Shown one piece after another: positions 17,289 through 24,740 of a stretch of 34,514 bases of DNA (its first letter is position 1; the number at the start of each line of letters is the position of its first letter). The notes under the pieces were generated by a model, which saw nothing but the letters and a program-made list of their open reading frames with translations, made no database searches and was not told the DNA's origin. Source of the DNA: Lacrimispora celerecrescens (GTDB lineage: Bacteria; Bacillota; Clostridia; Lachnospirales; Lachnospiraceae); assembly GCF_000732605.1 (NCBI RefSeq), contig NZ_JPME01000001.1, forward strand, positions 1-34,514, in the 5' to 3' direction. The translations under genes were made by a program, and so were the position numbers.

Positions 17289-17409
17289 TTTAAAATCCTC
17301 CTCTTCTGTAAAATACATTAGCAAAAATGAAATCTGGTACAATCTATTGAAAATATTCTACTTCTGCTTAGCGAAAGTGCCTTTTATCTTCCACTATTAT
17401 CATAGATAA

Positions 17410-17857
17410 ACGACATAATTAAATATTATCAGCCTATAATATCAAACTGCTGCTTAAAGGGATAAGTTTAAAAATTCAGTACAAAGGTTCTCTGGCAGCT
17501 ACAATACATTCGCCTCTCCCGACATCAACTTCCAAAGATGATGATACGATTCGCAATAGAGCCACGCTTTAATTGGATTTGAATTCTTCGGACAATGAGA
17601 TTGTGCCGTAGTATCACCAGTAGGGTTTTCCTTTCATAATTATTAAAATATACTTCAGCTTTGTCAAACAGGTATTTTCAAGATCCTATATATTTATCGG
17701 CAGTCTATTATATAATACTTAGAAAAGTTTTTTTCAATGGAAAATTAAAACATATTAGTTATACAACTTACACAATTACAGAAGGGAAATTACACCGATT
17801 TAATGATGGATATCAACTGTTCTTACCATTAAGCTTGGAAGTTTAAGTTTAAATCAT
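17410..17857. other. AT-rich gene-poor interval beside the glycan cassette
   Basis: About 450 bp without an intact gene separate the cassette from the dedA promoter. The interval holds one minus-strand segment that looks like a gene remnant (17499-17633). It also contains a plus-strand open frame at 17661-17846 that begins with TTG, lacks a ribosome site and is not recognised. No inverted repeats or target-site duplications typical of an insertion sequence were found. It may mark the boundary where the cassette was inserted. Confidence 0.4.
17499..17633 (-). pseudogene. Possible 3' remnant of an unidentified gene
   Basis: On the minus strand a 44-codon segment bounded by stops reads like real protein: it includes SHCPKNSNPIKAWLYC and ESYHHLWKLMSGEANVL, with Cys, Trp and His residues placed as in small zinc-binding or nuclease tails. 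It has no usable start codon and no ribosome site, so if real it is the broken end of a gene. I do not recognise the family, and chance cannot be excluded at this length. Confidence 0.3.
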
Positions 17858-17886
17858 TTGATTTGAATATGATTTTGTGATAAAAT
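17858..17886 (+). promoter_or_regulatory. Promoter of dedA
   Basis: TTGATT at 17858-17863 and TAAAAT at 17881-17886 are separated by 17 bp, with a TGTGA extension before the -10. It lies about 88 bp upstream of the dedA ATG. Confidence 0.6.
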
Positions 17887-17973
17887 TCTTTTGTTTTAAA
17901 AGAGAAGATTTTTGACGAATAAAGGATTCAAGTTAAGTAAAATCGAATACATACTTTAGGCGGGAAAATAAAA

Positions 17974-18627
17974 ATGAACATTATAAAAAATTTTATTGAT
18001 GTAATTCTTCATTTAGATAGCTATATGAACTTGATAATCCAACATTTCGGAGTTGGAACCTATTTAATTTTATTTTTTGTTATTTTTTGTGAAACAGGTC
18101 TTGTTGTGACTCCGTTTCTTCCAGGCGATTCCCTGTTATTTACGTCAGGTGCTTTTGCTGCCCTGGGTTTCCTTGATCTTAAGCTATTGCTTCTGATCAA
18201 TGGTTTCGCTGCGGTTCTTGGAGATACTGTAAATTATACCCTTGGAAGAACCATAGGACGAAGGATATATGAAAAAGAAAATTTGAGATTCATAAAGAGA
18301 GAGCATTTGATGAAAACCCACAAGTTCTATGAAAAATACGGTGCCGCAACGATTATCATAGCAAGGTTCATACCTATTATTCGTACCTTTGCTCCATTTG
18401 TTGCCGGAATAGGTGAAATGAGGTATATGAGATTCATTTCATATAATATAGTCGGTGGCCTGGCCTGGGTCACCCTGTTTACTTTGGGTGGTTACTACTT
18501 TGGAAATCTGCCTGTAGTAAAGCATAACTTTACATTTGTTATATTTGGTATCATTTTTATTTCCGTTATTCCAGCAGTTTTGGGATTATTGAAAGAGAAG
18601 ATGAAGCAAAGAGAAGATCAGATATAA
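17974..18627 (+). CDS. DedA family membrane protein
   Basis: This 217-residue integral membrane protein carries the DedA/VTT signature: [24 protein letters not shown], then [18 protein letters not shown], then [34 protein letters not shown], ending in a [13 protein letters not shown] helix and a basic tail. DedA proteins are undecaprenyl-phosphate or phospholipid flippase/scramblase-like transporters needed for envelope homeostasis. The conserved acidic residue (E in FCETGL) and the arginine in RFIPIIRT are present. GGCGGG lies just before ATG 17974. It is transcribed alone, with its own promoter and terminator. A connection to the neighbouring glycan cassette through undecaprenyl-phosphate recycling is possible but only inferred from position. 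Confidence 0.92.
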   Translation: MNIIKNFIDVILHLDSYMNLIIQHFGVGTYLILFFVIFCETGLVVTPFLPGDSLLFTSGAFAALGFLDLKLLLLINGFAAVLGDTVNYTLGRTIGRRIYEKENLRFIKREHLMKTHKFYEKYGAATIIIARFIPIIRTFAPFVAGIGEMRYMRFISYNIVGGLAWVTLFTLGGYYFGNLPVVKHNFTFVIFGIIFISVIPAVLGLLKEKMKQREDQI

Positions 18628-18639
18628 TCATAAAATAAG

Positions 18640-18685
18640 GCACCCTGCTTAACAATGAAAGTTGTCAGACAGGGTGCTTTTGTCA
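18640..18685 (+). terminator. Terminator of dedA
   Basis: GCACCCTG (18640-18647) pairs with CAGGGTGC (18670-18677), the loop contains a smaller AACAA/TTGTC pairing, and TTTT follows. It lies 12 bp after the dedA stop and 40 bp before the convergent luxS end. Confidence 0.8.
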
Positions 18686-18718
18686 TAAAGAAACATAGTA
18701 TTCAGGTATAGACGTCCC

Positions 18719-19201
18719 TTAGCCCTCAGGATAAATAAGCTGGTCGTCATCGATCCCATACAGTACTGATTCAAGGAATTTTCCGGCCAAGTATTTTGCC
18801 ATTCCAAGGTTCATGTCCAGGAAGTTTCCGCAGTCTCTTGCAGCTGCGCCTGGAACCTCGCCTTCAAAATCCCGCATAAATTCATACATTTCCGTGATCA
18901 ATGGAACAATGTCCCCGGACTTGTAATCACCGGATAGCAGAAGGTAAAAGCCGGTGCGGCAGCCCATGGGCCCAAAGTACAAAATACGGGAAGAAAAGAA
19001 TTCGTGGTTACGCAGGAAGGTGGCTCCCAGATGCTCAATGGTGTGAATTTCCGCTGTATTCATAACAGGCTCAAAGTTAGGGCGGGTCATGCGGATATCA
19101 AATGTGGTAATGACAGAGTCTCCAGCCTGATCCTTGCGGGAAACATAGATGCCTGGAAGAAGTTTTAAATGATTGATGGTAAAGCTCGTTATTTTTTCCA
19201 T
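18719..19201 (-). CDS. luxS: S-ribosylhomocysteine lyase LuxS
   Basis: LuxS cleaves S-ribosylhomocysteine to homocysteine and DPD, the precursor of autoinducer-2, within the activated methyl cycle. The protein of 160 residues has the full metal site H53-x3-H57 (in EIHTIEHLGA) and C124 (ARDCGNF), the catalytic E56, and catalytic C81 in FGPMGCRTGFYL. ATG 19201 is preferred because AAAGGA lies about 10 bp upstream and homologues begin with this MEKI-like sequence; an in-frame ATG at 19225 would add eight residues. It is monocistronic, with a good promoter at 19265-19293. No mtnN (pfs) gene is adjacent. Confidence 0.97.
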   Translation of the reverse strand: MEKITSFTINHLKLLPGIYVSRKDQAGDSVITTFDIRMTRPNFEPVMNTAEIHTIEHLGATFLRNHEFFSSRILYFGPMGCRTGFYLLLSGDYKSGDIVPLITEMYEFMRDFEGEVPGAAARDCGNFLDMNLGMAKYLAGKFLESVLYGIDDDQLIYPEG

Positions 19202-19264
19202 GGTTATCATGTCCTTTCTTATCATGGTTGCTTACGGTTTGCGGGTTGCTCATTCCATGATGAA

Positions 19265-19293
19265 ATTATAATAAAAAAAGTGTTCTCCTGCAA
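19265..19293 (-). promoter_or_regulatory. Promoter of luxS
   Basis: Read on the minus strand, TTGCAG (19293-19288) is followed after 17 bp by a consensus TATAAT (19270-19265). The -10 lies about 63 bp before the luxS start. Confidence 0.7.
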
Positions 19294-19371
19294 TAGGAAA
19301 CAAATATAAACAGCTTGTCTCCAATCCTGACTTAGCCGATGAGCAAATGATGTATGTATTCATCTTGAATG

Positions 19372-19388
19372 TTGTATATAATATACAA
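19372..19388. promoter_or_regulatory. AT-rich perfect palindrome between luxS and gntR
   Basis: TTGTATAT-A-ATATACAA is an 8-1-8 perfect inverted repeat 35 bp upstream of the gntR -35 box. It has no T-tract or GC stem, so it is more likely a protein-binding site than a terminator. The cognate regulator is unknown. Confidence 0.4.
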
Positions 19389-19422
19389 TAAAGCATCAAC
19401 AATATCTGAATTATATTCTATA

Positions 19423-19451
19423 TTGACAGAATTTCTTCACACTGATAAAAT
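19423..19451 (+). promoter_or_regulatory. Promoter of the GntR regulator and purine operon
   Basis: A consensus TTGACA (19423-19428) and TAAAAT (19446-19451) are separated by exactly 17 bp. The candidate operator GGTAATACC begins 9 bp after the -10, over the expected start of transcription. Confidence 0.75.
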
Positions 19452-19459
19452 GATGATAT

Positions 19460-19468
19460 GGTAATACC
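19460..19468. promoter_or_regulatory. Candidate GntR operator O1
   Basis: GGTA-A-TACC is a 4-1-4 inverted repeat at about +1 to +10 of the gntR promoter. The same nine bases occur at 20303-20311 before the permease gene. HutC-type GntR regulators often bind GGT...ACC palindromes, so autoregulation is a reasonable inference. Confidence 0.5.
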
Positions 19469-19470
19469 TT

Positions 19471-20247
19471 ATGAAAGCGAGAGAGAATATGGAACTTCAC
19501 CCAATGATTAAACCCAATTTAAGCAGCTCAGTTAAGAATTATCTTTATAAGTATATCCGAAGTCTGGATTTAGGGGGAAATACGAAGCTGCCGCCTGAGA
19601 ATGAACTGTCTTTAAATCTTGGAGTCAGCAGGGTAACAGTGCGCCGGGCATTGGATGAACTGGAGAAGGAGGGGATAGTCCTAAGAATTCATGGAAGAGG
19701 AACATTTGTTAATCCGGAAGCTTTAAATATTCAAGTGAATCTTATGCCGGGAGAAGAGTTTTCAAGGCTGATTGAATCCTGTGGTTATAAAGCATCCTTT
19801 GAAGTTGCGGATGTTAGGAAATTGAAAGCTGACGCTGAGATTGCACGGATTCTTCAACTGGAAGATGAGGAAGAAATCTATGAAATTGAAAAGATTTATC
19901 TAGCGGATGGACATCCGGCCATTATCAGCATCGACCGTTTTGCATGTAGTTTGGCAGGAGATGATTTGAAACGAGAGGCTGTGGAAGGGAAGTCCACCTT
20001 TGATATCTTAAGAAAGTTTGGCGGATGCTTTATTGTTAGGGATAAAATCCGGATAGAAACCATGAACCGCAGGGAGATGGAGCAAGAAACCGTTTACGGG
20101 CGGAAGATGGAGTGCGACAGTGTTTTGGTATTTCATGGGATAAATTACAATCAAGATAATAGAGCGGTTATTTACGATACTGAGTTTTATGATACGAAGT
20201 ACATAAAATTCAGCCTTCTAAGAGTAAAGAATGTATATGAAGATTAG
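19471..20247 (+). CDS. GntR/HutC-family transcriptional regulator (UTRA domain)
   Basis: This protein of 258 residues has an N-terminal winged helix-turn-helix with LPPENELSLNLGVSRVTVRRALDELEKEGIV and the wing HGRGTFV (about residues 40-85). A UTRA ligand-binding domain follows (about 95-245), with EIYEIEKIYLADGHPAIISIDRF and the conserved C-terminal YDTEFYDTKYIKFSL. It probably senses a purine or related metabolite and represses the downstream permease and adenine deaminase genes; this is inferred from position. ATG 19471 is taken as start, with a second in-frame ATG at 19489 as alternative; neither has a strong ribosome site. If 19471 is right, the start codon is only 2 bp from operator O1. 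Confidence 0.88.
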   Translation: MKARENMELHPMIKPNLSSSVKNYLYKYIRSLDLGGNTKLPPENELSLNLGVSRVTVRRALDELEKEGIVLRIHGRGTFVNPEALNIQVNLMPGEEFSRLIESCGYKASFEVADVRKLKADAEIARILQLEDEEEIYEIEKIYLADGHPAIISIDRFACSLAGDDLKREAVEGKSTFDILRKFGGCFIVRDKIRIETMNRREMEQETVYGRKMECDSVLVFHGINYNQDNRAVIYDTEFYDTKYIKFSLLRVKNVYED

Positions 20248-20259
20248 ATTTAGTGAAAG

Positions 20260-20290
20260 AATAAAGTGCTGGTAAGTACTTTATTTTTTA
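20260..20290 (+). terminator. Weak terminator or attenuator after gntR
   Basis: AATAAAGT (20260-20267) pairs with ACTTTATT (20278-20285) and is followed by a short T run. The stem is AT-rich, so readthrough into the permease is likely. Confidence 0.5.
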
Positions 20291-20302
20291 AAGAATAATA
20301 AA

Positions 20303-20311
20303 GGTAATACC
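20303..20311. promoter_or_regulatory. Candidate GntR operator O2
   Basis: This is a second exact copy of GGTAATACC, directly before a possible -10 (TATTAT, 20313-20318) and 38 bp upstream of the permease start. A good -35 is not seen. Its identity with O1 suggests coordinate control of regulator and transporter. Confidence 0.5.
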
Positions 20312-20348
20312 ATATTATCATAATAACAAATAAGGGGAAAATAATATT

Positions 20349-21710
20349 ATGAGAGACAAACTGAATCAGTTTTTTCATCTTTCCGAGAGAGGGACCAATA
20401 TTAGAACAGAGATATTGGCGGGGACCACAACATTTCTAACCTGTGTCTACATTGTGGCAGTTAATCCGGGAATCTTATCGGCAGCAGGAATGGACACAAA
20501 AGCAGTTTTCTGGGCAACCGCTGTGGCATCGGCCATTGCCTGTATCTGGATCGGAATCTGGGCGAACCTGCCGTTTGCCCTTGCACCTGCTATGGGACTA
20601 AATGCCTATTTTACATATTATGTGTGCAATACACTTGGACTTCCATGGCAGAATGCCTTAGCTTGTGTGGCGATATCAGGAATTACGTTTATGCTGTTAA
20701 GCATATTTAAGGTACAGCAGAAGATTGTGGATGCTATGCCGGACTGCATCAAACATTCCGTGGGTTCGGGAATTGGATTCTTTATCGCTTTTACGGGGCT
20801 TATGCAGGCAGGAATCGTTACATCTTCCCCGGATACACTGCTGACGCTGGGGGATTTAGCCAATCCTGGAGCCTTGCTAGCACTCTTTGGGATTTTCCTT
20901 ACGGCAATCCTGGTGATCAAGAAGGTCAGAGGCGCGATATTGATCGGGATCCTGGCTGTGACTGCGCTCGGCATTCTGGTTAAAGATCCGGTGACAGGAA
21001 TTGCATATACGGTGATTCCAGACCACATCATATCCTTTGATAATCCGGTGACGGCTATGGCGCCTACCTTTGGCAAGCTGACGTTAAAGGGGCTGTTTTC
21101 AGGAACACCGGAAATGGTGCTGGGAGTAATTTTTGCTATTGTCAGCTTCCTGTTTGTGGATCTGTTTGACAGTATCGGTGTTCTTTTGGGTGTTTCATCA
21201 AAGGCTGGCCTGATGGATGAGAAGGGGAATATCCCATGCGCAGGTAAGGCGCTGTTTGTAAGTGCCGGAGGAGCGGCTGTTGGGGCACTGCTGGGAACGA
21301 ATACGGTGACGATCTATGGAGCAGAAAGTGCAACCGGGATTAACGAAGGCGGAAGAACCGGCCTTACTGCTTGTGTGACGGGAGTATTGTTTTTGTTCAC
21401 ATTGTTTTTATCACCGTTGTTTCTTATGATTCCATCGATTGCAACTGCACCGGCCCTGGTTATGGTAGGAATATTTATGATAGAGCCATTAAGAAAACTG
21501 CCCCTTGATGATGTTTCCATCGCGCTGCCGGTATTTCTCACAGTGGCCCTCATGCCATTTACCTATAATATTGCATATGGAATCCTGTTTGGTTTAATTG
21601 GATATACCATCGGGCAGGTTGCCGTGGGAAAGGCAAAGGAAATGACAAAGACGGTATGGGTGCTGACGGTTATCTTTATTGTATATTTAATACTGGAAAT
21701 TATTTTATAG
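20349..21710 (+). CDS. NCS2-family purine permease (AzgA/PbuG/PbuO type)
   Basis: This 453-residue polytopic membrane protein has the AzgA-like hallmarks: FFHLSERGTNIRTEILAGTTTFLTCVYIVAVNP at the N-terminus, ALAPAMGLNAYFTYYV, SVGSGIGFFIAFTGL, FLFVDLFDSIGVLLGV, and the GTNTVTIYGAESATGINEGGRTGL block. Family members import adenine, guanine or hypoxanthine by proton symport. Coupling to adenine deaminase, whose gene begins 12 bp downstream, makes adenine the likeliest substrate (inference). About 12-13 membrane segments can be traced. Translation starts at ATG 20349 after AGGGGAAAA. Expression is probably governed by the upstream GntR regulator. Confidence 0.92.
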   Translation: MRDKLNQFFHLSERGTNIRTEILAGTTTFLTCVYIVAVNPGILSAAGMDTKAVFWATAVASAIACIWIGIWANLPFALAPAMGLNAYFTYYVCNTLGLPWQNALACVAISGITFMLLSIFKVQQKIVDAMPDCIKHSVGSGIGFFIAFTGLMQAGIVTSSPDTLLTLGDLANPGALLALFGIFLTAILVIKKVRGAILIGILAVTALGILVKDPVTGIAYTVIPDHIISFDNPVTAMAPTFGKLTLKGLFSGTPEMVLGVIFAIVSFLFVDLFDSIGVLLGVSSKAGLMDEKGNIPCAGKALFVSAGGAAVGALLGTNTVTIYGAESATGINEGGRTGLTACVTGVLFLFTLFLSPLFLMIPSIATAPALVMVGIFMIEPLRKLPLDDVSIALPVFLTVALMPFTYNIAYGILFGLIGYTIGQVAVGKAKEMTKTVWVLTVIFIVYLILEIIL

Positions 21711-21722
21711 GAGGATATGAAC

Positions 21723-23486
21723 ATGAGAACATTTGAGGAAATTAAGAATACAATTGAGGCAGGTCTGGGAATGCATCCCTGCGATTTAAAGCTGGAACAC
21801 GTAAAACTGGTAAATGTATTTTCAGGTGAAGTGTATCCCACCAATATCTATATTAAAAACAAGAGAATTGTGTCCATCGACCCTGACGCAGTCCTGGAAT
21901 CGGAACGTGTCCTGGATTGTAAGGGACAATATGCGCTGCCGGGGCTGATTGACGCTCATATGCACTTTGAATCCACCATGCTTTCCCCGGAAGCGCTGGC
22001 TTCCGTAGTGGTTCCCCAGGGAACAACCACACTATGTGCAGATCTGATGGAAATTGCAAATGTGGCAGGAGAGCAGGGACTAAGGGCAATGCTCCAGTCT
22101 ATGAACCGTCTTCCCTACAGAATGCTCATTGAGGTCTCTTCCCGTGTTCCGACCGCACCAGGACTTGAGACGACGGGAGCAGTTCTTGGAGCAAAGGAAG
22201 TGGCAGAAATCATGGATTGGGAAGAAAGCGTCAGTCTGGGAGAACTGGACCCATCAAAGATTCTCTTTGTAAAAGATGAGTATCTCCATAAGATAGCGGA
22301 TACTCTTTCACGGAGGAAACTGGTGAACGGACATGCCATAGGACGTCTGGGGCAGGAACTGAATGTATATGCTTCTTCGGGAATATCCGACGACCATGAA
22401 TGTGTAAATACCAATGAAATGCTGGAACGGCTGAAAGTGGGAATGAAGGTGTTTATCCGGGAAGGAAGCAGTGAGCGGAATGTGGATGAACTGGTTAAGG
22501 GAATTGTAGACAACCAGCTGGATACTGCAAATATCATGTTCTGCACTGATGATAAGCATGCCCGTGAGATACAGGTGGAGGGCCATATTAACTATAATGT
22601 ATCAAGAGCTGTGGAACTGGGACTGGATCCGATGGAAGCGATTCAAATGGCAACGGTTAACACGGCAAAGCATTTTCGCATGGAAGACGAAATTGGAAGC
22701 ATTACTCCCGGACGGTTAGCGGACATCATTCTTGTGGAAGATTGGCGTATTGTAAAACCCACCACGGTTATATTTGAGGGAATGGTGGTTGCTGCAGACG
22801 GTGAACTTCTGGAAGAATGCAGGGTGAGTGATTATCCCCAATGGATTAAAAATACGGTAATTCTGAAACATAAGATTACTTCAGATTCTTTCCGGGCAGT
22901 ATCAAAGAAAACAGATGGATCAACGGATATTCATGTAATTGATATGATTCCAAGGCAGATCATTAACCGTCATATCATCAAAGAGATGAAGGTAAAAAAT
23001 GGTGCTGTTTTAACGGATGTAGATCAGGATATTCTTAAACTCGCTGTCGTGGAGCGGTATGGAAAAAATGGAAATGTTGGTGTTGGATTTGTCCGCGGAT
23101 TTCAGTTAAAGAAAGGGGCGCTTGCATATTCCATGTCCCATGACCACCATAATATTGTTGTAGTGGGGACAAATGATGAAGATATGGCTATGGCAGTGAA
23201 TGAAGTTGCAAGACTGAATGGAGGGCTATCAGTCGCCTGTGACGGGGTGGTCTTAAACAGCATGGAGCTTCCGATTGGAGGCTTAATGAGCGAAAAAACA
23301 GCCGAAGAAGTGATGTCACAGCTGGATATTCTGAATGCGGATGCAAAAAAACTGGGCTGTGAGATGGAGGCCCCGTTTATGTCCCTGAGTTTTATTTCCC
23401 TTCCGACGGTTCCGGATCTGGGGCTGACTGATATGGGGCTTGTGGATGTACTTGAACATAAACTGATTGAACTTGAGATAGAGTAA
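21723..23486 (+). CDS. ade: Adenine deaminase
   Basis: This amidohydrolase-superfamily enzyme converts adenine to hypoxanthine and ammonia. The protein of 587 residues has family-typical length. Metal-binding H79-x-H81 lies in GLIDAHMHFESTML. Further conserved blocks are GHAIGRLGQELNVYASSGISDDHECVN, CTDDKHARE, and ATVNTAKHFRMEDEIGSITPGRLADIILVED. The C-terminal adenine-deaminase domain ends with SLSFISLPTVPDLGLTD. ATG 21723 is preferred because AGGAGG (21709-21714) is 8 bp upstream; the ATG at 21717 is only 2 bp from it. It forms a salvage unit with the permease, so imported adenine can serve as purine source or as nitrogen source. The enzyme should be cytoplasmic. Confidence 0.95.
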   Translation: MRTFEEIKNTIEAGLGMHPCDLKLEHVKLVNVFSGEVYPTNIYIKNKRIVSIDPDAVLESERVLDCKGQYALPGLIDAHMHFESTMLSPEALASVVVPQGTTTLCADLMEIANVAGEQGLRAMLQSMNRLPYRMLIEVSSRVPTAPGLETTGAVLGAKEVAEIMDWEESVSLGELDPSKILFVKDEYLHKIADTLSRRKLVNGHAIGRLGQELNVYASSGISDDHECVNTNEMLERLKVGMKVFIREGSSERNVDELVKGIVDNQLDTANIMFCTDDKHAREIQVEGHINYNVSRAVELGLDPMEAIQMATVNTAKHFRMEDEIGSITPGRLADIILVEDWRIVKPTTVIFEGMVVAADGELLEECRVSDYPQWIKNTVILKHKITSDSFRAVSKKTDGSTDIHVIDMIPRQIINRHIIKEMKVKNGAVLTDVDQDILKLAVVERYGKNGNVGVGFVRGFQLKKGALAYSMSHDHHNIVVVGTNDEDMAMAVNEVARLNGGLSVACDGVVLNSMELPIGGLMSEKTAEEVMSQLDILNADAKKLGCEMEAPFMSLSFISLPTVPDLGLTDMGLVDVLEHKLIELEIE

Positions 23487-23512
23487 GTGAAGTAGATTTG
23501 ATCTGTAATTAC

Positions 23513-23549
23513 CTTAAGGCCTCTTGCGTTTTTTCGCAGGGGCCTTAAG
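23513..23549 (+). terminator. Strong hairpin after ade without a downstream T-tract
   Basis: CTTAAGGCC pairs with GGCCTTAAG over 9 bp and the stem continues through TGCG/CGCA to a T6 loop. The sequence after the stem (AGAAATACC) is not T-rich, so it is either an mRNA 3'-end stabiliser or an inefficient terminator. Confidence 0.5.
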
Positions 23550-23600
23550 AGAAATACCAGAGCTGATGGAACACATTCAGCGGAAAAATCAGGAAAGCGG

Positions 23601-23629
23601 TTGACAATAACCATTTATAATAATATAAT
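23601..23629 (+). promoter_or_regulatory. Consensus promoter of the iron-siderophore operon
   Basis: TTGACA (23601-23606), a 17-bp spacer and TATAAT (23624-23629) match the vegetative consensus exactly. Such a strong promoter usually needs a repressor, and a palindrome lies at the expected start site. Confidence 0.88.
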
Positions 23630-23637
23630 GGGGAACA

Positions 23638-23653
23638 GTTAGTCGAAACTAAC
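23638..23653. promoter_or_regulatory. Operator-like palindrome, probable metalloregulator site
   Basis: GTTAGT-CGAA-ACTAAC is a perfect 6-4-6 inverted repeat beginning 8 bp after the -10, over the start of transcription. Its GTTAG/CTAAC core resembles DtxR/IdeR/MntR-type sites rather than a Fur box, which fits iron repression of the downstream importer. The assignment is inference. Confidence 0.5.
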
Positions 23654-23682
23654 CAACTATAATTATTTAATGAGGAGATGAA

Positions 23683-24723
23683 ATGAAAAAAAATAATGTT
23701 TTAAAATCAACTGCCATTATGGCAGCAGCCGTTTTAATGATGACAGCTTGCTCAAGTCCAAGCAGTACAACTACTGGAACCACTGAGACCACTGAAACCG
23801 CTGAAACCACTGCAGCTGTTACGAGTAAGGAAGATTTAACAGTTGAAATCAATGATATTCATGGCCCGGTTACAGTTCCTGTAAATCCTCAAAAGGTAAT
23901 TTCTTTGGATAATAGAACTTATGAAACATTATCAGACTGGGGAATTGAATTAGTCGCTGTTCCAAAGGGTGTAATGCCGGCGGATTCCCCATATGTAACT
24001 GATGAGTCTGTTCTGGATATCGGAAATCACCGTGAACCCAATCTTGAGATTATAGCAGCTGCAGATCCCGACCTGGTAATAATAGGTCAAAGATTTGCGT
24101 CCTATTATGAAGAAATAAAAAAATTAGTTCCAAATGCAGCTGTTATTGATCTGAATTTTGATGTCTCTGAGGAAGCGGATAAACCTGGAGAAAACTTAGT
24201 AAACGGACTTAAGGATTCCACCGTTGCGTTAGGAAAAATTTTTGATAAAAATAAAGAAGCGGAACAATTGACCGCTGACTTTGATCAGGCGATCGAAGCT
24301 GTCAAATCTGCATATAACGGAACGGATACCATTATGAGTGTTGTGGTTTCCGGTGGAAATATTGGCTTTTCAGCTCCTCATTCCGGACGTGTTTGGGGAC
24401 CTATGTATGAAGTGTTCGGATGGGTTCCGGCATTAGAAATTGACAATACGACTTCCGATCATCAAGGGGATGATATTTCTGTTGAAGCGATTGCACAAAG
24501 TAATCCGGATTGGATTTTCGTCTTAGACCGTGATGCTGCAGTATCTTCTGTAACGGATGCGGTTCCTGCTCAGGACGTTATCGATCAATCACCTGCGCTT
24601 CAAAACGTAACTGCAGTTTCTGAAGGACATATCGTTTATGCACCGGCTGATACTTACACAAATGAATCCATACAAACCTATCTGGAGTTATTTGGAGACA
24701 TTGCAAAGGCTTTGGCTGAATAG
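23683..24723 (+). CDS. Siderophore ABC transporter substrate-binding lipoprotein (YclQ/FatB-like)
   Basis: This 346-residue protein has a type II signal peptide with lipobox MTAC and lipidation cysteine C23. A Ser/Thr/Glu-rich linker follows (about residues 24-46), carrying a short TTETTETAETT repeat. The rest is a periplasmic-binding fold of the FecB/FepB family, with VTVPVNPQKVISLDNRTYETLSDWG, AAADPDLVIIGQRFA and SNPDWIFVLDRDAA. The closest recognisable relatives are YclQ and FatB, which bind petrobactin- or catecholate-type siderophores. It should sit on the outer face of the membrane and deliver ferric siderophore to the permeases encoded next. The ribosome site is GAGGAGATGAA. It is the first gene of a four-gene operon. 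Confidence 0.9.
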   Translation: MKKNNVLKSTAIMAAAVLMMTACSSPSSTTTGTTETTETAETTAAVTSKEDLTVEINDIHGPVTVPVNPQKVISLDNRTYETLSDWGIELVAVPKGVMPADSPYVTDESVLDIGNHREPNLEIIAAADPDLVIIGQRFASYYEEIKKLVPNAAVIDLNFDVSEEADKPGENLVNGLKDSTVALGKIFDKNKEAEQLTADFDQAIEAVKSAYNGTDTIMSVVVSGGNIGFSAPHSGRVWGPMYEVFGWVPALEIDNTTSDHQGDDISVEAIAQSNPDWIFVLDRDAAVSSVTDAVPAQDVIDQSPALQNVTAVSEGHIVYAPADTYTNESIQTYLELFGDIAKALAE

Positions 24724-24740
24724 TACATAGGAGTATAGTG

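Noticed and set aside
17661-17846. 61-codon plus-strand open frame before dedA
   Set aside because: It begins with TTG without a ribosome site in AT-rich DNA; no family recognised. It may be part of the same decayed region, but the evidence is too weak to call a gene.
20248-20348. Purine riboswitch before the permease
   Set aside because: The 100-bp gap is AT-rich and lacks the paired stems and conserved loops of purine riboswitches; a short AT hairpin and the GGTAATACC site explain its features.
20618-21076. 152-residue minus-strand open frame
   Set aside because: It is antisense to the purine permease with shadow-like composition.
23102-23614. 170-residue minus-strand open frame
   Set aside because: It is mostly antisense to the 3' end of ade and includes the downstream hairpin; no recognisable domain and no supporting promoter.
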